A DNA stretch of 64,000 nucleotides, from contig NZ_BMKZ01000016.1 of assembly GCF_014644735.1 (NCBI RefSeq), positions 1 to 64,000 of the forward strand. The letters run 5' to 3'. Shown here piece after piece: positions 54,882 to 63,633 of this stretch (its first letter is position 1; each line of letters opens with the position of its first letter). This DNA comes from Caldalkalibacillus thermarum. Lineage in GTDB: Bacteria; Bacillota; Bacilli; Caldalkalibacillales; Caldalkalibacillaceae. Position numbers and translations under genes: made by a program. The notes beneath the pieces were generated by a model. It made no database searches and was not told the origin of the DNA. It worked only from the letters and a program-made list of their open reading frames with translations.

Positions 54882-56330
54882 ATGATGAGGACCAAGAGAA
54901 CAGTAAGCTGGGGTTTGGCACTGATGGTGCTTATACTAACCGTGGCCGCACAGGCAGCAGGGATGGCGACGCAGACAGCAGCCGAGGAAAGCGTATCCGC
55001 TATTTGGCCGGCGGATGAAGGCGTGTGGCCAGCTGTTTGGGCCCATCCTTGGTTTCCTTTGCTGCGCACGGTTGACCTGCTGGGGCTTGGACTGGCTGGG
55101 GGATGGTGGTTTGCCCAGCTTTTCTTCCGCTCGGGCGGGTCCCATTTCACATGGTCCGCTTCGGTCCAGCGTTTGATACACTTAACAGTGTTTGGGTTGT
55201 CCACCTTGTTACTCGTCATAGCAGCAGCAGGCCAAACTGTCGTGCTCAGCACGGTTATTTCTCCTGGCAGTGCAAACGGGTGGCGGGAGCTGTTCCTGGC
55301 TCCTTTCAGCATGGCTCCGGCCTGGGCCTGGCTCATTTGGTTAAAACCCTTGTTCATGCTGGGAGTTTTCCTCTTCTCCTTCTCCCGTCATCCTGTGGGC
55401 ATGCTCAGGGCCGTGTGTCTGTCAGGCGTGTTGGTGAGCGTGGTTTTTAGCGGCCGGGATGGTTATTCAGCCTTGTTTGTCTCCCAGCTCATTCACATCC
55501 TGGCGCCCATCCTGTGGCTGGGAAGTGCGCTGGGCTTTGTCGTCTATAGCTATACATTGAAGAATAACAATGCTGCTTATCACTTTATGTTTAAGAAAGT
55601 ACACATATTTTTCAACTTCAGTCTGGTCATCATTTTTATGATGATGGTCTCCGGAGCCCTGTTAAGCATTCCTTCTGTTGGGGCATGGGACGAGGTGCTG
55701 CGCACAGACTTTGGGTTTAAGCTGCTGTTAAAGCTCTTGCTCTTTTTGGTGTTGGCCGGTCTTATGGTTTGGCTGTGGTGGGGTTGGCTGGCAGCTCCTT
55801 CAGCTCAATCAGTTCACCAGCCGCAACGGTTTTACACTGGTTTGCGGCGTCTGTTCGCCATCCAAGCGGCTGTGCTCTGCACGGGGTTGATATTGACAGG
55901 ACTCATGTCTGCTGTGGAACCTCCTGAACAGCTGGCTCCCCACCATGTGCAGGGAGAAGTGCAGTTCCATTTCACCTGGTCAAAGAGCGGGCCGGGAGAG
56001 CAGCACACCTTGGTGGCTTATGTGCTGCAAAACCGCCAGCGGGTGACAGGGGCTGATGTCTATTTTGACTTGTGGCATGAAGCAGATGATCGTCATGTCC
56101 GCCAGCTGTATGACTATATTTGCCTTGATTTGGAACTGGGACTGGATGCCTGGCGGGATGAACTGGTGAGGCAAGGCTATTTAACCAGTGTAAAGGCAGA
56201 AGAGAGAGAGAGCCATGTCTATATCGGTTCGGCTCTGTTAGAACGGGGCACATGGGTTGTGCGGGTCCATGTCCAAAAAGAAGAGGAGGAGCTTGATGCA
56301 TATCAGGACTACCAGATTGAGGTACGCTGA
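54882..56330 (+). CDS. CopD-domain membrane protein with C-terminal YtkA-like domain
   Basis: This protein of about 482 residues has a signal-like first segment and eight or so membrane segments containing the CopD pattern (LIHILAPILWLGSALGFVV; LRTDFGFKLLLKLLLFLVLAG). A soluble C-terminal domain (about 365-482: QGEVQFHFTWSKSGPGEQHT ... RVTGADVYFDLWHEAD) resembles the YtkA/FixH domain of the preceding lipoprotein. CopD proteins take part in copper uptake or resistance. ATG 54882 is preferred; GTG 54873 is too close to the AGGGG site. Confidence 0.82.
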   Translation: MMRTKRTVSWGLALMVLILTVAAQAAGMATQTAAEESVSAIWPADEGVWPAVWAHPWFPLLRTVDLLGLGLAGGWWFAQLFFRSGGSHFTWSASVQRLIHLTVFGLSTLLLVIAAAGQTVVLSTVISPGSANGWRELFLAPFSMAPAWAWLIWLKPLFMLGVFLFSFSRHPVGMLRAVCLSGVLVSVVFSGRDGYSALFVSQLIHILAPILWLGSALGFVVYSYTLKNNNAAYHFMFKKVHIFFNFSLVIIFMMMVSGALLSIPSVGAWDEVLRTDFGFKLLLKLLLFLVLAGLMVWLWWGWLAAPSAQSVHQPQRFYTGLRRLFAIQAAVLCTGLILTGLMSAVEPPEQLAPHHVQGEVQFHFTWSKSGPGEQHTLVAYVLQNRQRVTGADVYFDLWHEADDRHVRQLYDYICLDLELGLDAWRDELVRQGYLTSVKAEERESHVYIGSALLERGTWVVRVHVQKEEEELDAYQDYQIEVR

Positions 56331-56412
56331 TATGCCCTTGCCCTCCTATTTTTATTCTCATTTTTTATGCTCATTCTTCGGGTCAGCCCGCCGGCACGCA
56401 GCCAAGGGCACT

Positions 56413-57402
56413 TCAGACTCCTTTCCTGCTGCGGCGGGCAATAGTTTCGGCAATTTTGGGGCCGTGAAAGCGGCCGTTTTCAATAAAAATCTCATTGGCA
56501 TTGTTCCCGGCGGCGATCACACCGGCCACAAACAGATTGGGCACATTGGTTTCCATTGTCTGTTCATCATACTGCGGGCGTCCAGTTGTTTGATCAATCT
56601 TGACACCGATGCGGGTTAAGAAAGTGTGATCGGGATGGTAGCCGATCATGGCGAAAACAAAGTCGTTTTTAATTGTTTTTTGCTCTCCCTTCACCTGATA
56701 AACGACCTCATCAGGGCGTATCTCCTTCACTTCTGCCTCAAATTCCATGGTAATTTTGCCGTGGCGGATCAGGGAAAGGAACTCAGGCAGAACCCAGGGT
56801 TTGACGTCTTGGGAAAACTCCTTGCCGCGGTACAACACCGTGACCCGGGCGCCTGCTTTCTCCAGCTGCAGGGTAGCGTCCACGGCACTGTTTTTGCCGC
56901 CGATCACCACCACATCCTGGTTATAAAAGGGATGGGCCTCTTTAAAATAATAAAACACTTTGTCCAAGTCAGCTCCGGGGACATCCAGTGTGTTGGGGTG
57001 GTCATAATACCCGGTGGCCACAATGACATAGGGGGCCGAGTAGCTTCGGCGTTCTCCGTTTTTGCGTCTGCTTTCGACCAGGAAGCTCCCATCTGTCTGG
57101 CGGGTGATATGCTCCACTTTTTCATAGCTGTTGATACGCAGCTGTTTGAGACGGGCCACTTCCCGGTAATAGGCCAAGGCTTGGCTGCGGCTGGGTTTTC
57201 TTTCATGTATAATAAAAGGCACATCGCCAATCTCTAATTTTTCCGGTGTGGAAAAAAAGGTCTGGTGGGTCGGAAAACGATAAATGGCGTCCACCACATT
57301 CCCTTTTTCGATGATAAGCGGTTTGAACCCCTTATCCTGCAAGGCGATGGCAGCAGCCAAACCGCAGGGGCCTGCTCCCACAATGATGACCTCTTCTCTC
57401 AT
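56413..57402 (-). CDS. ypdA: bacillithiol disulfide reductase YpdA
   Basis: This 329-residue FAD flavoprotein has the N-terminal GAGPCGLAAAIAL (cysteine at 13-14 conserved in YpdA/Bdr), the NADPH-binding VVIGGKNSAVDATLQL and the C-terminal FAD motif NLFVAGVIAAGNNANEIF. YpdA reduces bacillithiol disulfide in Firmicutes. GGGGGGAAG precedes the ATG on the minus strand. Single gene, convergent to the CopD gene. Confidence 0.93.
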   Translation of the reverse strand: MREEVIIVGAGPCGLAAAIALQDKGFKPLIIEKGNVVDAIYRFPTHQTFFSTPEKLEIGDVPFIIHERKPSRSQALAYYREVARLKQLRINSYEKVEHITRQTDGSFLVESRRKNGERRSYSAPYVIVATGYYDHPNTLDVPGADLDKVFYYFKEAHPFYNQDVVVIGGKNSAVDATLQLEKAGARVTVLYRGKEFSQDVKPWVLPEFLSLIRHGKITMEFEAEVKEIRPDEVVYQVKGEQKTIKNDFVFAMIGYHPDHTFLTRIGVKIDQTTGRPQYDEQTMETNVPNLFVAGVIAAGNNANEIFIENGRFHGPKIAETIARRSRKGV

Positions 57403-57624
57403 GCGTTCTTCCCCCCATTAGAAACGGTTTATTGACTTGCCTGCACCCATGTGACCGTTGACTCCCACAAATGCGGGTGATAGCTCGAATGGTTTCATAG
57501 ATTCGTCTCTATTCTACTATATTTTTAGGCACCCACAAAAGATTGGCATGATTTATCAAAACCATGGGCTGTCATTTTAGGTTATAATATGTAGGGGATT
57601 TGAGAATTAATCCTTGAAAAAAAA

Positions 57625-57651
57625 AGAGGATTTTTAAAATAGATGTCGAAT
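57625..57651 (+). promoter_or_regulatory. sigma-H promoter of ftsEX
   Basis: AGAGGATTT (57625-57633), 11 bases, GTCGAAT (57645-57651): full match to RNAGGAWWW-N11/12-RNNGAAT, 30 bases before ftsE. A TATAAT-like sequence near 57585 may give a second, sigma-A start. Confidence 0.8.
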
Positions 57652-57680
57652 ATAATATGTGCTTAATGGAGTGACACTCT

Positions 57681-58367
57681 ATGATTGAATTGCAAGATGT
57701 AACCAAAGTGTATCCCAATGGTGTGAAGGCGTTACATAACGTGTCGGTTAAAATTGAAAAAAGCCAGTTTGTGTATCTCGTTGGTCCCAGCGGGGCCGGC
57801 AAATCTACGTTTATTAAACTGATGTACAGGGAGGAAAAGCCCACATCCGGCAATATCTATATCAACGGCCAAAACATTACCCGGATTAAAAACCGGCATA
57901 CCCCCTATTTACGCCGGTCAGTTGGGGTGGTTTTTCAAGATTATAAACTGCTGCCCCGGCTGACATCCTTTGAAAATGTGGCTTTTGCGCTGGAAGTGAC
58001 GGAGCGTTCCTCCCGTGAGATCAAAAAGCGGGTCATGGAAGTTTTGGATTTGGTGAATTTGAAGCATAAAGCCCGCTCTTATCCCCACGAGCTTTCCGGG
58101 GGGGAACAACAGCGGGTGGCCATTGCCCGTGCGCTGGTGAACCAACCTAATATATTAGTTGCGGACGAGCCTACAGGCAACCTTGATCCCGATACTTCCT
58201 GGGAGATTATGCAACTTTTTGAAAGAATTAATATGAATGGAACAACCGTCATCATGGCCACGCATGACAAGGAAATCGTGAACGCCATGAAAAAACGCGT
58301 CATTGCCATTGAAGGCGGAAGAATCGTTCGGGATGAGCTAAGAGGGGATTACGGTTATGAAGCTTAG
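57681..58367 (+). CDS. ftsE: cell division ATP-binding protein FtsE
   Basis: This 228-residue ABC ATPase is of FtsE type: Walker [15 protein letters not shown]-loop [12 protein letters not shown], signature [15 protein letters not shown], Walker [14 protein letters not shown]. With FtsX it activates septal or lateral-wall hydrolases; in B. subtilis FtsEX is needed for normal elongation hydrolase activity and sporulation onset. GGAGTGACACTCT precedes the ATG. It overlaps ftsX by 11 bases. Confidence 0.97.
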   Translation: MIELQDVTKVYPNGVKALHNVSVKIEKSQFVYLVGPSGAGKSTFIKLMYREEKPTSGNIYINGQNITRIKNRHTPYLRRSVGVVFQDYKLLPRLTSFENVAFALEVTERSSREIKKRVMEVLDLVNLKHKARSYPHELSGGEQQRVAIARALVNQPNILVADEPTGNLDPDTSWEIMQLFERINMNGTTVIMATHDKEIVNAMKKRVIAIEGGRIVRDELRGDYGYEA

Positions 58368-59250
58368 AACTTTCGGACGGCACATTCGCGAAGGTGTTAA
58401 AAACGTTGTCCGTAATGGTTGGATGACCGTAGCCTCTATCACATCTGTTTCCATTACATTGCTCGTCTTGGGTTGTATCTTGTTACTCGCTTTTAACATT
58501 AACCATTTAGCCGGTAATATCGAGAGCGAAGCAGAGGTAAGGGTCCTTTTGGAATTGGAAGCGACGGATGAGGACATCCGCAAGGTAGAACAGGCGATTA
58601 CCGCCATTCCCGAAGTAGAGAGTGTCACGTTTATTTCCGGTGAAGAGGCCCTGGATGAGTTGATAGAGAATTTGGGAGAGGAAGGGCGCCATTTCGAAGA
58701 ATTCAAGGGTGAAAATGTGCTCCCTCACACCTTTATCGTCCGCACTGCTGATCCTCAAGACATTCATCAGGTCGCCGCTGATATCAGAGAGATAGGTGGC
58801 GTCTACAAAGTGAATGATGGCGGGGAAACCACCAGAATGCTGTTCAGCGTCACCCAAACCATCCGCAATGTGGGTCTGGTGTTCATTATTGGGCTGGCAT
58901 TTACCGCTATGTTGTTAATTGCCAACACCATAAAAATGACGATTACTGCGCGCAAACGGGAGATCGAAATTATGAAATTGGTAGGTGCAACCAACTCTTT
59001 TGTCCGCTGGCCATTCTTCATTGAAGGATTAATCCTGGGTATAGTCGGTGCGCTGATTCCGATCGGGATTTTGACCTTCGGCTATTATCAGCTGCTTGAA
59101 AATGCCTACCGGACTGTGAAGCTCCCCTTCTTTGATCTGTTACCCCTTGTGCCTCTCATGTACCAAATTGCCTTGATCCTGCTGGGAATAGGTGCTTTTA
59201 TCGGCATTTGGGGCAGCCTGATCTCCGTGCGCCGTTTTTTAAAGGTATAA
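58357..59250 (+). CDS. ftsX: cell division protein FtsX
   Basis: This 297-residue permease has four membrane segments: one near residue 25-45, an extracellular domain (about 50-165), then three near the end (VGLVFIIGLAFTAMLLIANT; LILGIVGALIPIGILTFG; IALILLGIGAFIGIWGSL). The usual FtsX motif KREIEIMKLVGATNSFVRWPF is intact. It couples FtsE ATP hydrolysis to an extracellular coiled-coil hydrolase or activator, probably the next gene. Confidence 0.97.
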   Translation: MKLRTFGRHIREGVKNVVRNGWMTVASITSVSITLLVLGCILLLAFNINHLAGNIESEAEVRVLLELEATDEDIRKVEQAITAIPEVESVTFISGEEALDELIENLGEEGRHFEEFKGENVLPHTFIVRTADPQDIHQVAADIREIGGVYKVNDGGETTRMLFSVTQTIRNVGLVFIIGLAFTAMLLIANTIKMTITARKREIEIMKLVGATNSFVRWPFFIEGLILGIVGALIPIGILTFGYYQLLENAYRTVKLPFFDLLPLVPLMYQIALILLGIGAFIGIWGSLISVRRFLKV

Positions 59251-59324
59251 CCTTCCTGACTTGTTCAGATCAAACTTTCTAATCACAATTTGCCTAAAGG
59301 GATGAAGGAGAGGAGGAAGAACGG

Positions 59325-60722
59325 GTGCGCTTCAAAGGAAGGATTTTGGCCGCAGTAGCGATGCTTGTCAGTGTCTCTCTTGCGTTCACCACGATGGCTG
59401 GGGAAACAAACTTGATCACCCCTGTTGCCTATGCGTCAACAGATGCAGAAATTAAGAGATTGAAAGAGGAGATTAAAAAGGTTGAGCAAAGTGAGCAAGA
59501 TGTAGAAAAACAGAGGAAAGAGCTAAACCAGCAGTTGAAAGATTTGGAATCGCGACAGGCCAGAGAAGAACAGGCATTGAAAGAAATTGAGCAGCGCATC
59601 AGCCGGACGGAAGAACAGATCAGGCAGAAAGAAAAAGAAGTGGAACAAACAAAAGAAAAAGCCCACCAGACAGCTTTGGAGCTGAAAGAAGCTGAAGCCC
59701 GCGTGGAGGAACGCCGGGAATTACTGATTACGCGTCTGCGTTCCATCTACGAATCTGGCGGCAGTGTTTCTTATCTCGATGTGCTCATGGGCTCCAAAGA
59801 CATTGGTGATTTCCTTCAGCGCCTGGACTTGCTGAGCATTATCATGGAAACGGACCAGCAGATTTTAGAGGAGTTTATTAAGGAGCAAGAGCGGATTGAA
59901 CAAAAGAAACAAGAACTGGATCAGCTCCTGGTTCAGTTGGACGAGCAACTGGCCGAGCTGGAAGGATTGCGCAGCCGCTTGAGAGCGGAGAAAAAGAAAC
60001 AAGAGGTCAAAATCGCCTCCCTTCAAGAAAAACAGGAACAAATTAAAGCTTATGACGAGAAAAAGCAGCAAGAACTGCTGGAATTGGCCAACCGTAAAAG
60101 CCAGTTGGTCCGCCAGAAGCACGCTGCTGAACTAAGGAAGATGGAAGAGGAGAGAAAGAGAAGGGAACGTGAAAGACAGCAGGCAGCGGCTGCGTCTATA
60201 GGGGCCTCTTCTTCCAGCAGCGGATCTGCTGGCGGGTCTGGCTCATCCAGTGGAGCCTCCAGCAGCGCATCAGCTCCATCCAGTGGAGCCTCCAGCAGCG
60301 CATCAGCTCCATCCAGTGGCGGACAGTTGGCTTGGCCCGTCCCTGGCTACCCCATTAATTCCGGATATGGCATGCGTTGGGGAAGAATGCACTATGGAGT
60401 GGATATGGCTGCACCGCGGGGCACTAACATTGTTGCCGCTGAAGACGGCATCGTGTCCACTGTGGTCAGCGGCTGCCGGGAAGGCAACAGCAGTTGCGGC
60501 GGAGGATTTGGCAACTACATCGTCATTACCCATCCGGGTGGCATTGACACCTTGTATGCCCACATTTTAGAAGGCGGCGTTCTGGTCTCCGAGGGACAAC
60601 GGGTCTCACGGGGTCAGGTGATTGCTAAAGTGGGTAATACCGGAAGTTCTACCGGGCCACATTTGCACTTTGAAGTGCGCAAAAATGGTCAGCGTGTCAA
60701 CCCCACCCCATATCTGCGGTAA
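59325..60722 (+). CDS. EnvC/CwlO-like M23 peptidase with N-terminal coiled coil
   Basis: This 465-residue exported protein has a signal peptide (ILAAVAMLVSVSLAFTTMAG), a long coiled coil (about 40-275), a Ser/Gly/Ala linker with tandem repeats, and a LytM/M23 domain whose zinc residues are visible: HYGVDMAAPRG and HLHFEV. A CREGNSSC insertion next to the active site could form a disulfide. GTG 59325 follows GGAGAGGAGG. Its place after ftsEX and the coiled coil suggest it is the FtsEX-controlled wall hydrolase. Confidence 0.92.
   Translation: MRFKGRILAAVAMLVSVSLAFTTMAGETNLITPVAYASTDAEIKRLKEEIKKVEQSEQDVEKQRKELNQQLKDLESRQAREEQALKEIEQRISRTEEQIRQKEKEVEQTKEKAHQTALELKEAEARVEERRELLITRLRSIYESGGSVSYLDVLMGSKDIGDFLQRLDLLSIIMETDQQILEEFIKEQERIEQKKQELDQLLVQLDEQLAELEGLRSRLRAEKKKQEVKIASLQEKQEQIKAYDEKKQQELLELANRKSQLVRQKHAAELRKMEEERKRRERERQQAAAASIGASSSSSGSAGGSGSSSGASSSASAPSSGASSSASAPSSGGQLAWPVPGYPINSGYGMRWGRMHYGVDMAAPRGTNIVAAEDGIVSTVVSGCREGNSSCGGGFGNYIVITHPGGIDTLYAHILEGGVLVSEGQRVSRGQVIAKVGNTGSSTGPHLHFEVRKNGQRVNPTPYLR
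60246..60311 (+). repeat. two perfect 33-bp tandem repeats in the linker of the M23 gene
   Basis: 60246-60278 and 60279-60311 are identical; a third partial unit starts at 60312. They encode SSGASSSASAP, in frame, so the linker length could vary by slippage. Confidence 0.9.
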
Positions 60723-60762
60723 AAATAAGCATAGTGTGTACAGGCTGCTCATACACTTAAAC

Positions 60763-60805
60763 AGAGGCTTCACACATGGACGGTGTGTCCTGTGGAGAAG
60801 CCTCT
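60763..60805 (+). terminator. hairpin between M23 gene and ctpB
   Basis: AGAGGCTTC (60763-60771) pairs with GAAGCCTCT (60797-60805); inner CACAC/GTGTG. The T-stretch is weak, so this may be a partial terminator or an mRNA-processing structure within an operon. Confidence 0.5.
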
Positions 60806-60835
60806 TACTCAATCTGGCCAGAGGTGGTGGGAACA

Positions 60836-62272
60836 ATGCAATTCAGAGGTCGTACGGTACTTATCATGGTCATCATCGCGATGGTTGCCAGCAGCATGGT
60901 TACCATGCTGCTGGCCGGAGGCAATACGGGGCGGGGGGCTCCGGCTGAACAGGTTAACCATTCTCCAGATAACCTGGATAAAATTGAAGAAGCGTTTCAT
61001 CTAATTAAGGATCATTATGTTCTGGAAGTGGATGAAGATGAATTGATCGAGGGTGCCATTGAAGGGATGCTGAGCAAGCTGGGCGACCCTTATTCGGTGT
61101 ACATGGACGAAGAAGCGGCACGGCAATTGCACGACAACTTAAGCTCATCCTTTGAAGGGATTGGCGCAGAGGTCACTATTAAAGATGGCCGGGTGACCAT
61201 CATTGCCCCGATTAAAGACTCACCGGCAGATAAAGCAGGGCTCAGGCCCCTGGACCAAATTATCAGTGTCAATGGTGAAAATATCGAGGGCATGGATCTG
61301 TACCAGGCTGTGCTTAAAATCCGGGGCCCCAAAGGCACAGAGGCAGCATTGGAGATTGTCAGGCCAGGTGTGGCTGAGCCGTTTGTTGTCACCGTGATCC
61401 GTGATGAGATCCCCATTGAAACGGTATATACCCAGAAAATTACGTCCCAGGGCAAGACATTTGGTAAGATTCAGATTACCTCCTTTAGCAAAAACACAGC
61501 TGAGCGTTTCAAAGAAGAGCTGAACCGCCTTGAACAGGAAAACATTGACGGGCTCATCATTGATGTACGTGGAAACCCTGGGGGGTATTTGGATGCCGTT
61601 CGCCAAATTGGGCAATTAATCGTGCCTTACGAGAGCATCATTACCGAGATTATGGACCGTTCCGGAGAAAAAATCGTCTACCGCTCCACTTTGGATGAAC
61701 CCAAACCCTATCCCATTACCATATTGGTAGATAAGGGCAGTGCCAGTGCCTCAGAAATTTTAGCTGCTGCTCTCAAGGAAGCAGGAAATTACAAAGTGGT
61801 TGGCGAACCTACTTTTGGAAAGGGAACCGTTCAGAATACCATCGAACTGGAAGATGAGAGCCAGATTAAACTGACCATTGCTAAATGGTTAACCCCTAAC
61901 GAAAACTGGATTAATGAAGAGGGCGTGCAGCCTGACGTGGAAGTCTCCCAGCCGGATTATTTCAGAGCCGTCTACGTGTCAACAGACCCGGAATTGAAAC
62001 GGGATATGAACAATGAACAAGTGCGTAATTTGCAGATCATTCTGGAGGGGCTTGGTTATCATCCAGGACGCAAAGACGGCTACTTTAATCTAGAAACCGA
62101 ACAGGCTGTAAGAAGCTTTCAGGCTGATCATGATTTGCCTGTCACAGGCATTGTCGATGAAAAGACAGCTCAAGTGATCAATGAACAATTGTTGGACATG
62201 ATCCAGGACCCCCGTTACGACCGGCAGTTGCAAAAAGCGGTTGAAGTGCTGCTGGAAGAGCTTGGAGGTTAA
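60836..62272 (+). CDS. ctpB: carboxyl-terminal processing protease CtpB (S41)
   Basis: This protein of about 478 residues has an N-terminal anchor (TVLIMVIIAMVASSMVTMLL), a PDZ domain (about 95-180: IIAPIKDSPADKAGLRPLD), an S41 catalytic core with Ser in DKGSASASEILAAAL and Lys in GEPTFGKGTVQ, and a C-terminal peptidoglycan-binding domain (LQIILEGLGYHPGRKDGYF). B. subtilis CtpB cuts SpoIVFA in sporulation signalling. ATG 60836 follows GAGGTGGTGGG. Position before minJ is conserved. Confidence 0.95.
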   Translation: MQFRGRTVLIMVIIAMVASSMVTMLLAGGNTGRGAPAEQVNHSPDNLDKIEEAFHLIKDHYVLEVDEDELIEGAIEGMLSKLGDPYSVYMDEEAARQLHDNLSSSFEGIGAEVTIKDGRVTIIAPIKDSPADKAGLRPLDQIISVNGENIEGMDLYQAVLKIRGPKGTEAALEIVRPGVAEPFVVTVIRDEIPIETVYTQKITSQGKTFGKIQITSFSKNTAERFKEELNRLEQENIDGLIIDVRGNPGGYLDAVRQIGQLIVPYESIITEIMDRSGEKIVYRSTLDEPKPYPITILVDKGSASASEILAAALKEAGNYKVVGEPTFGKGTVQNTIELEDESQIKLTIAKWLTPNENWINEEGVQPDVEVSQPDYFRAVYVSTDPELKRDMNNEQVRNLQIILEGLGYHPGRKDGYFNLETEQAVRSFQADHDLPVTGIVDEKTAQVINEQLLDMIQDPRYDRQLQKAVEVLLEELGG

Positions 62273-62334
62273 ACAAAGAACAAATTAACAGACAGCATCA
62301 CATCACATAACAAACAGCAGGAGAGGAGGGCGGG

Positions 62335-63633
62335 ATGGAGATGGCCATAGAATGGGGAGCGGCTATCATTCAGGCACTTCCGGCACTTGTGCTCAATCCC
62401 TTTACGTATATCCTTGTTTTGTTAATGGCCTTGCACTTAAGGCGGCAGATTGCCATTGAGCGCAAATTATTTGGCACCAAACTACACGCCTTTGGAGGAG
62501 AGCTGTTTTATGCCTTGGGCCTCGGTGTGCTCGGAGGTTTACTGGTCTCCATCCCTCTGGTGCTCCTCGGTGTGGTGCTTACCTATCACACTTTTGTTTG
62601 CCTGTGGCTGATGGCTTTGTTGCTCATGGCCTTCAGGGTGCGTTATCTCTGCTTTGCCTATGCAGGAAGTATATTGGCTCTGCTCAGTTTAATCGCTGGG
62701 TGGCTTCCCGCTCCCGGTCCCGGGTGGCTGGCCGCAGCAGGGGACATCCTGCGCAGCATTTCACTTCCCGCCCTGTTTGCCATGGTGGCATTGCTTCACC
62801 TGGCTGAGGCACTTTTGATTTATCTCAGCCGTTTAAGGCCCGCTACCCCTGTTTTTATGCGCAGCAAAAGGGGACGCATGGTTGGCGCCTATGAGCTCCA
62901 ACACCTGTGGCTGGTTCCCCTGTTTTTGGTCACCGAAAGCGGGCAGGGATCTCTGCCCCCATTGTTTGCAAGCTGGCCCCTGTTTGCCCAGCAGCCAGAG
63001 CTGCCCTTGGGGTTAGTGCTCCTCCCGGCTGTGCTGGGCTACTCAGAGCAAGCGGTAGCCTCCACGCCAGAGGAGAAGATGCGTTTTTCCGCCCGGTGGC
63101 TAACCTTGTACGGACTGATCTTGCTCGGTTTAAGCCTGGCTGCTGTATACCTGGACTGGTTCATTTGGCTGGCCCTGTTGTTCGCTTTTCTCGGCCATGA
63201 GGCGCTGATTGTGTACAGCCGTTACCAGGAAGAGAGCCGGGCACCCATTCACGTCCATCCCCACCGTGGGTTAAAAATACTGGCGGTCATTCCCCGCTCT
63301 CCGGCTGCTAAGATGGGGCTTAGAGCAGGTGATGTGATTGTCAAAGTGAACGGGATGCCTGTCCGTCAACGGCAAGCCCTATATGAAGCGTTAAGCCGCA
63401 ACAAAGCGTTTTGCCGGCTGGAAGTGATCAACCCGGATGGGGAAGTGAAGTTTGCCCAATCGTCCGTTTATGAACATGACCATCACCAACTCGGCATTGT
63501 TTTGGCTCCTGATGAAGAAGTCCCCTATTACATTGAGCGTCAGGACATCAGTCTGCTACGTCTCATGGGCATGCCTTTTAAACGCAATGTTCAGCTAACC
63601 CGGACAGTTGGAGAGGAGCAGGAACATGCCTAA
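62335..63633 (+). CDS. minJ: MinJ-like membrane protein with C-terminal PDZ domain
   Basis: This 432-residue protein has about eight hydrophobic segments (residues 15-300) and a C-terminal PDZ domain (LKILAVIPRSPAAKMGLRAGD, then VNGMPVRQRQALYEAL). Layout and its place after ctpB match B. subtilis MinJ, which bridges DivIVA and MinD at cell poles and septa. GGAGAGGAGGGCGGG precedes the ATG. It overlaps the following gene by 8 bases. Confidence 0.85.
   Translation: MEMAIEWGAAIIQALPALVLNPFTYILVLLMALHLRRQIAIERKLFGTKLHAFGGELFYALGLGVLGGLLVSIPLVLLGVVLTYHTFVCLWLMALLLMAFRVRYLCFAYAGSILALLSLIAGWLPAPGPGWLAAAGDILRSISLPALFAMVALLHLAEALLIYLSRLRPATPVFMRSKRGRMVGAYELQHLWLVPLFLVTESGQGSLPPLFASWPLFAQQPELPLGLVLLPAVLGYSEQAVASTPEEKMRFSARWLTLYGLILLGLSLAAVYLDWFIWLALLFAFLGHEALIVYSRYQEESRAPIHVHPHRGLKILAVIPRSPAAKMGLRAGDVIVKVNGMPVRQRQALYEALSRNKAFCRLEVINPDGEVKFAQSSVYEHDHHQLGIVLAPDEEVPYYIERQDISLLRLMGMPFKRNVQLTRTVGEEQEHA

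Noticed and set aside
54325-54921. Minus-strand 198-codon frame across the His-rich lipoprotein gene
   Set aside because: The plus strand has signal peptide, lipobox and ribosome binding site; the minus frame has none of these.
60246-60311. CRISPR-like array
   Set aside because: The repeats are adjacent without spacers and encode an in-frame Ser-rich linker.
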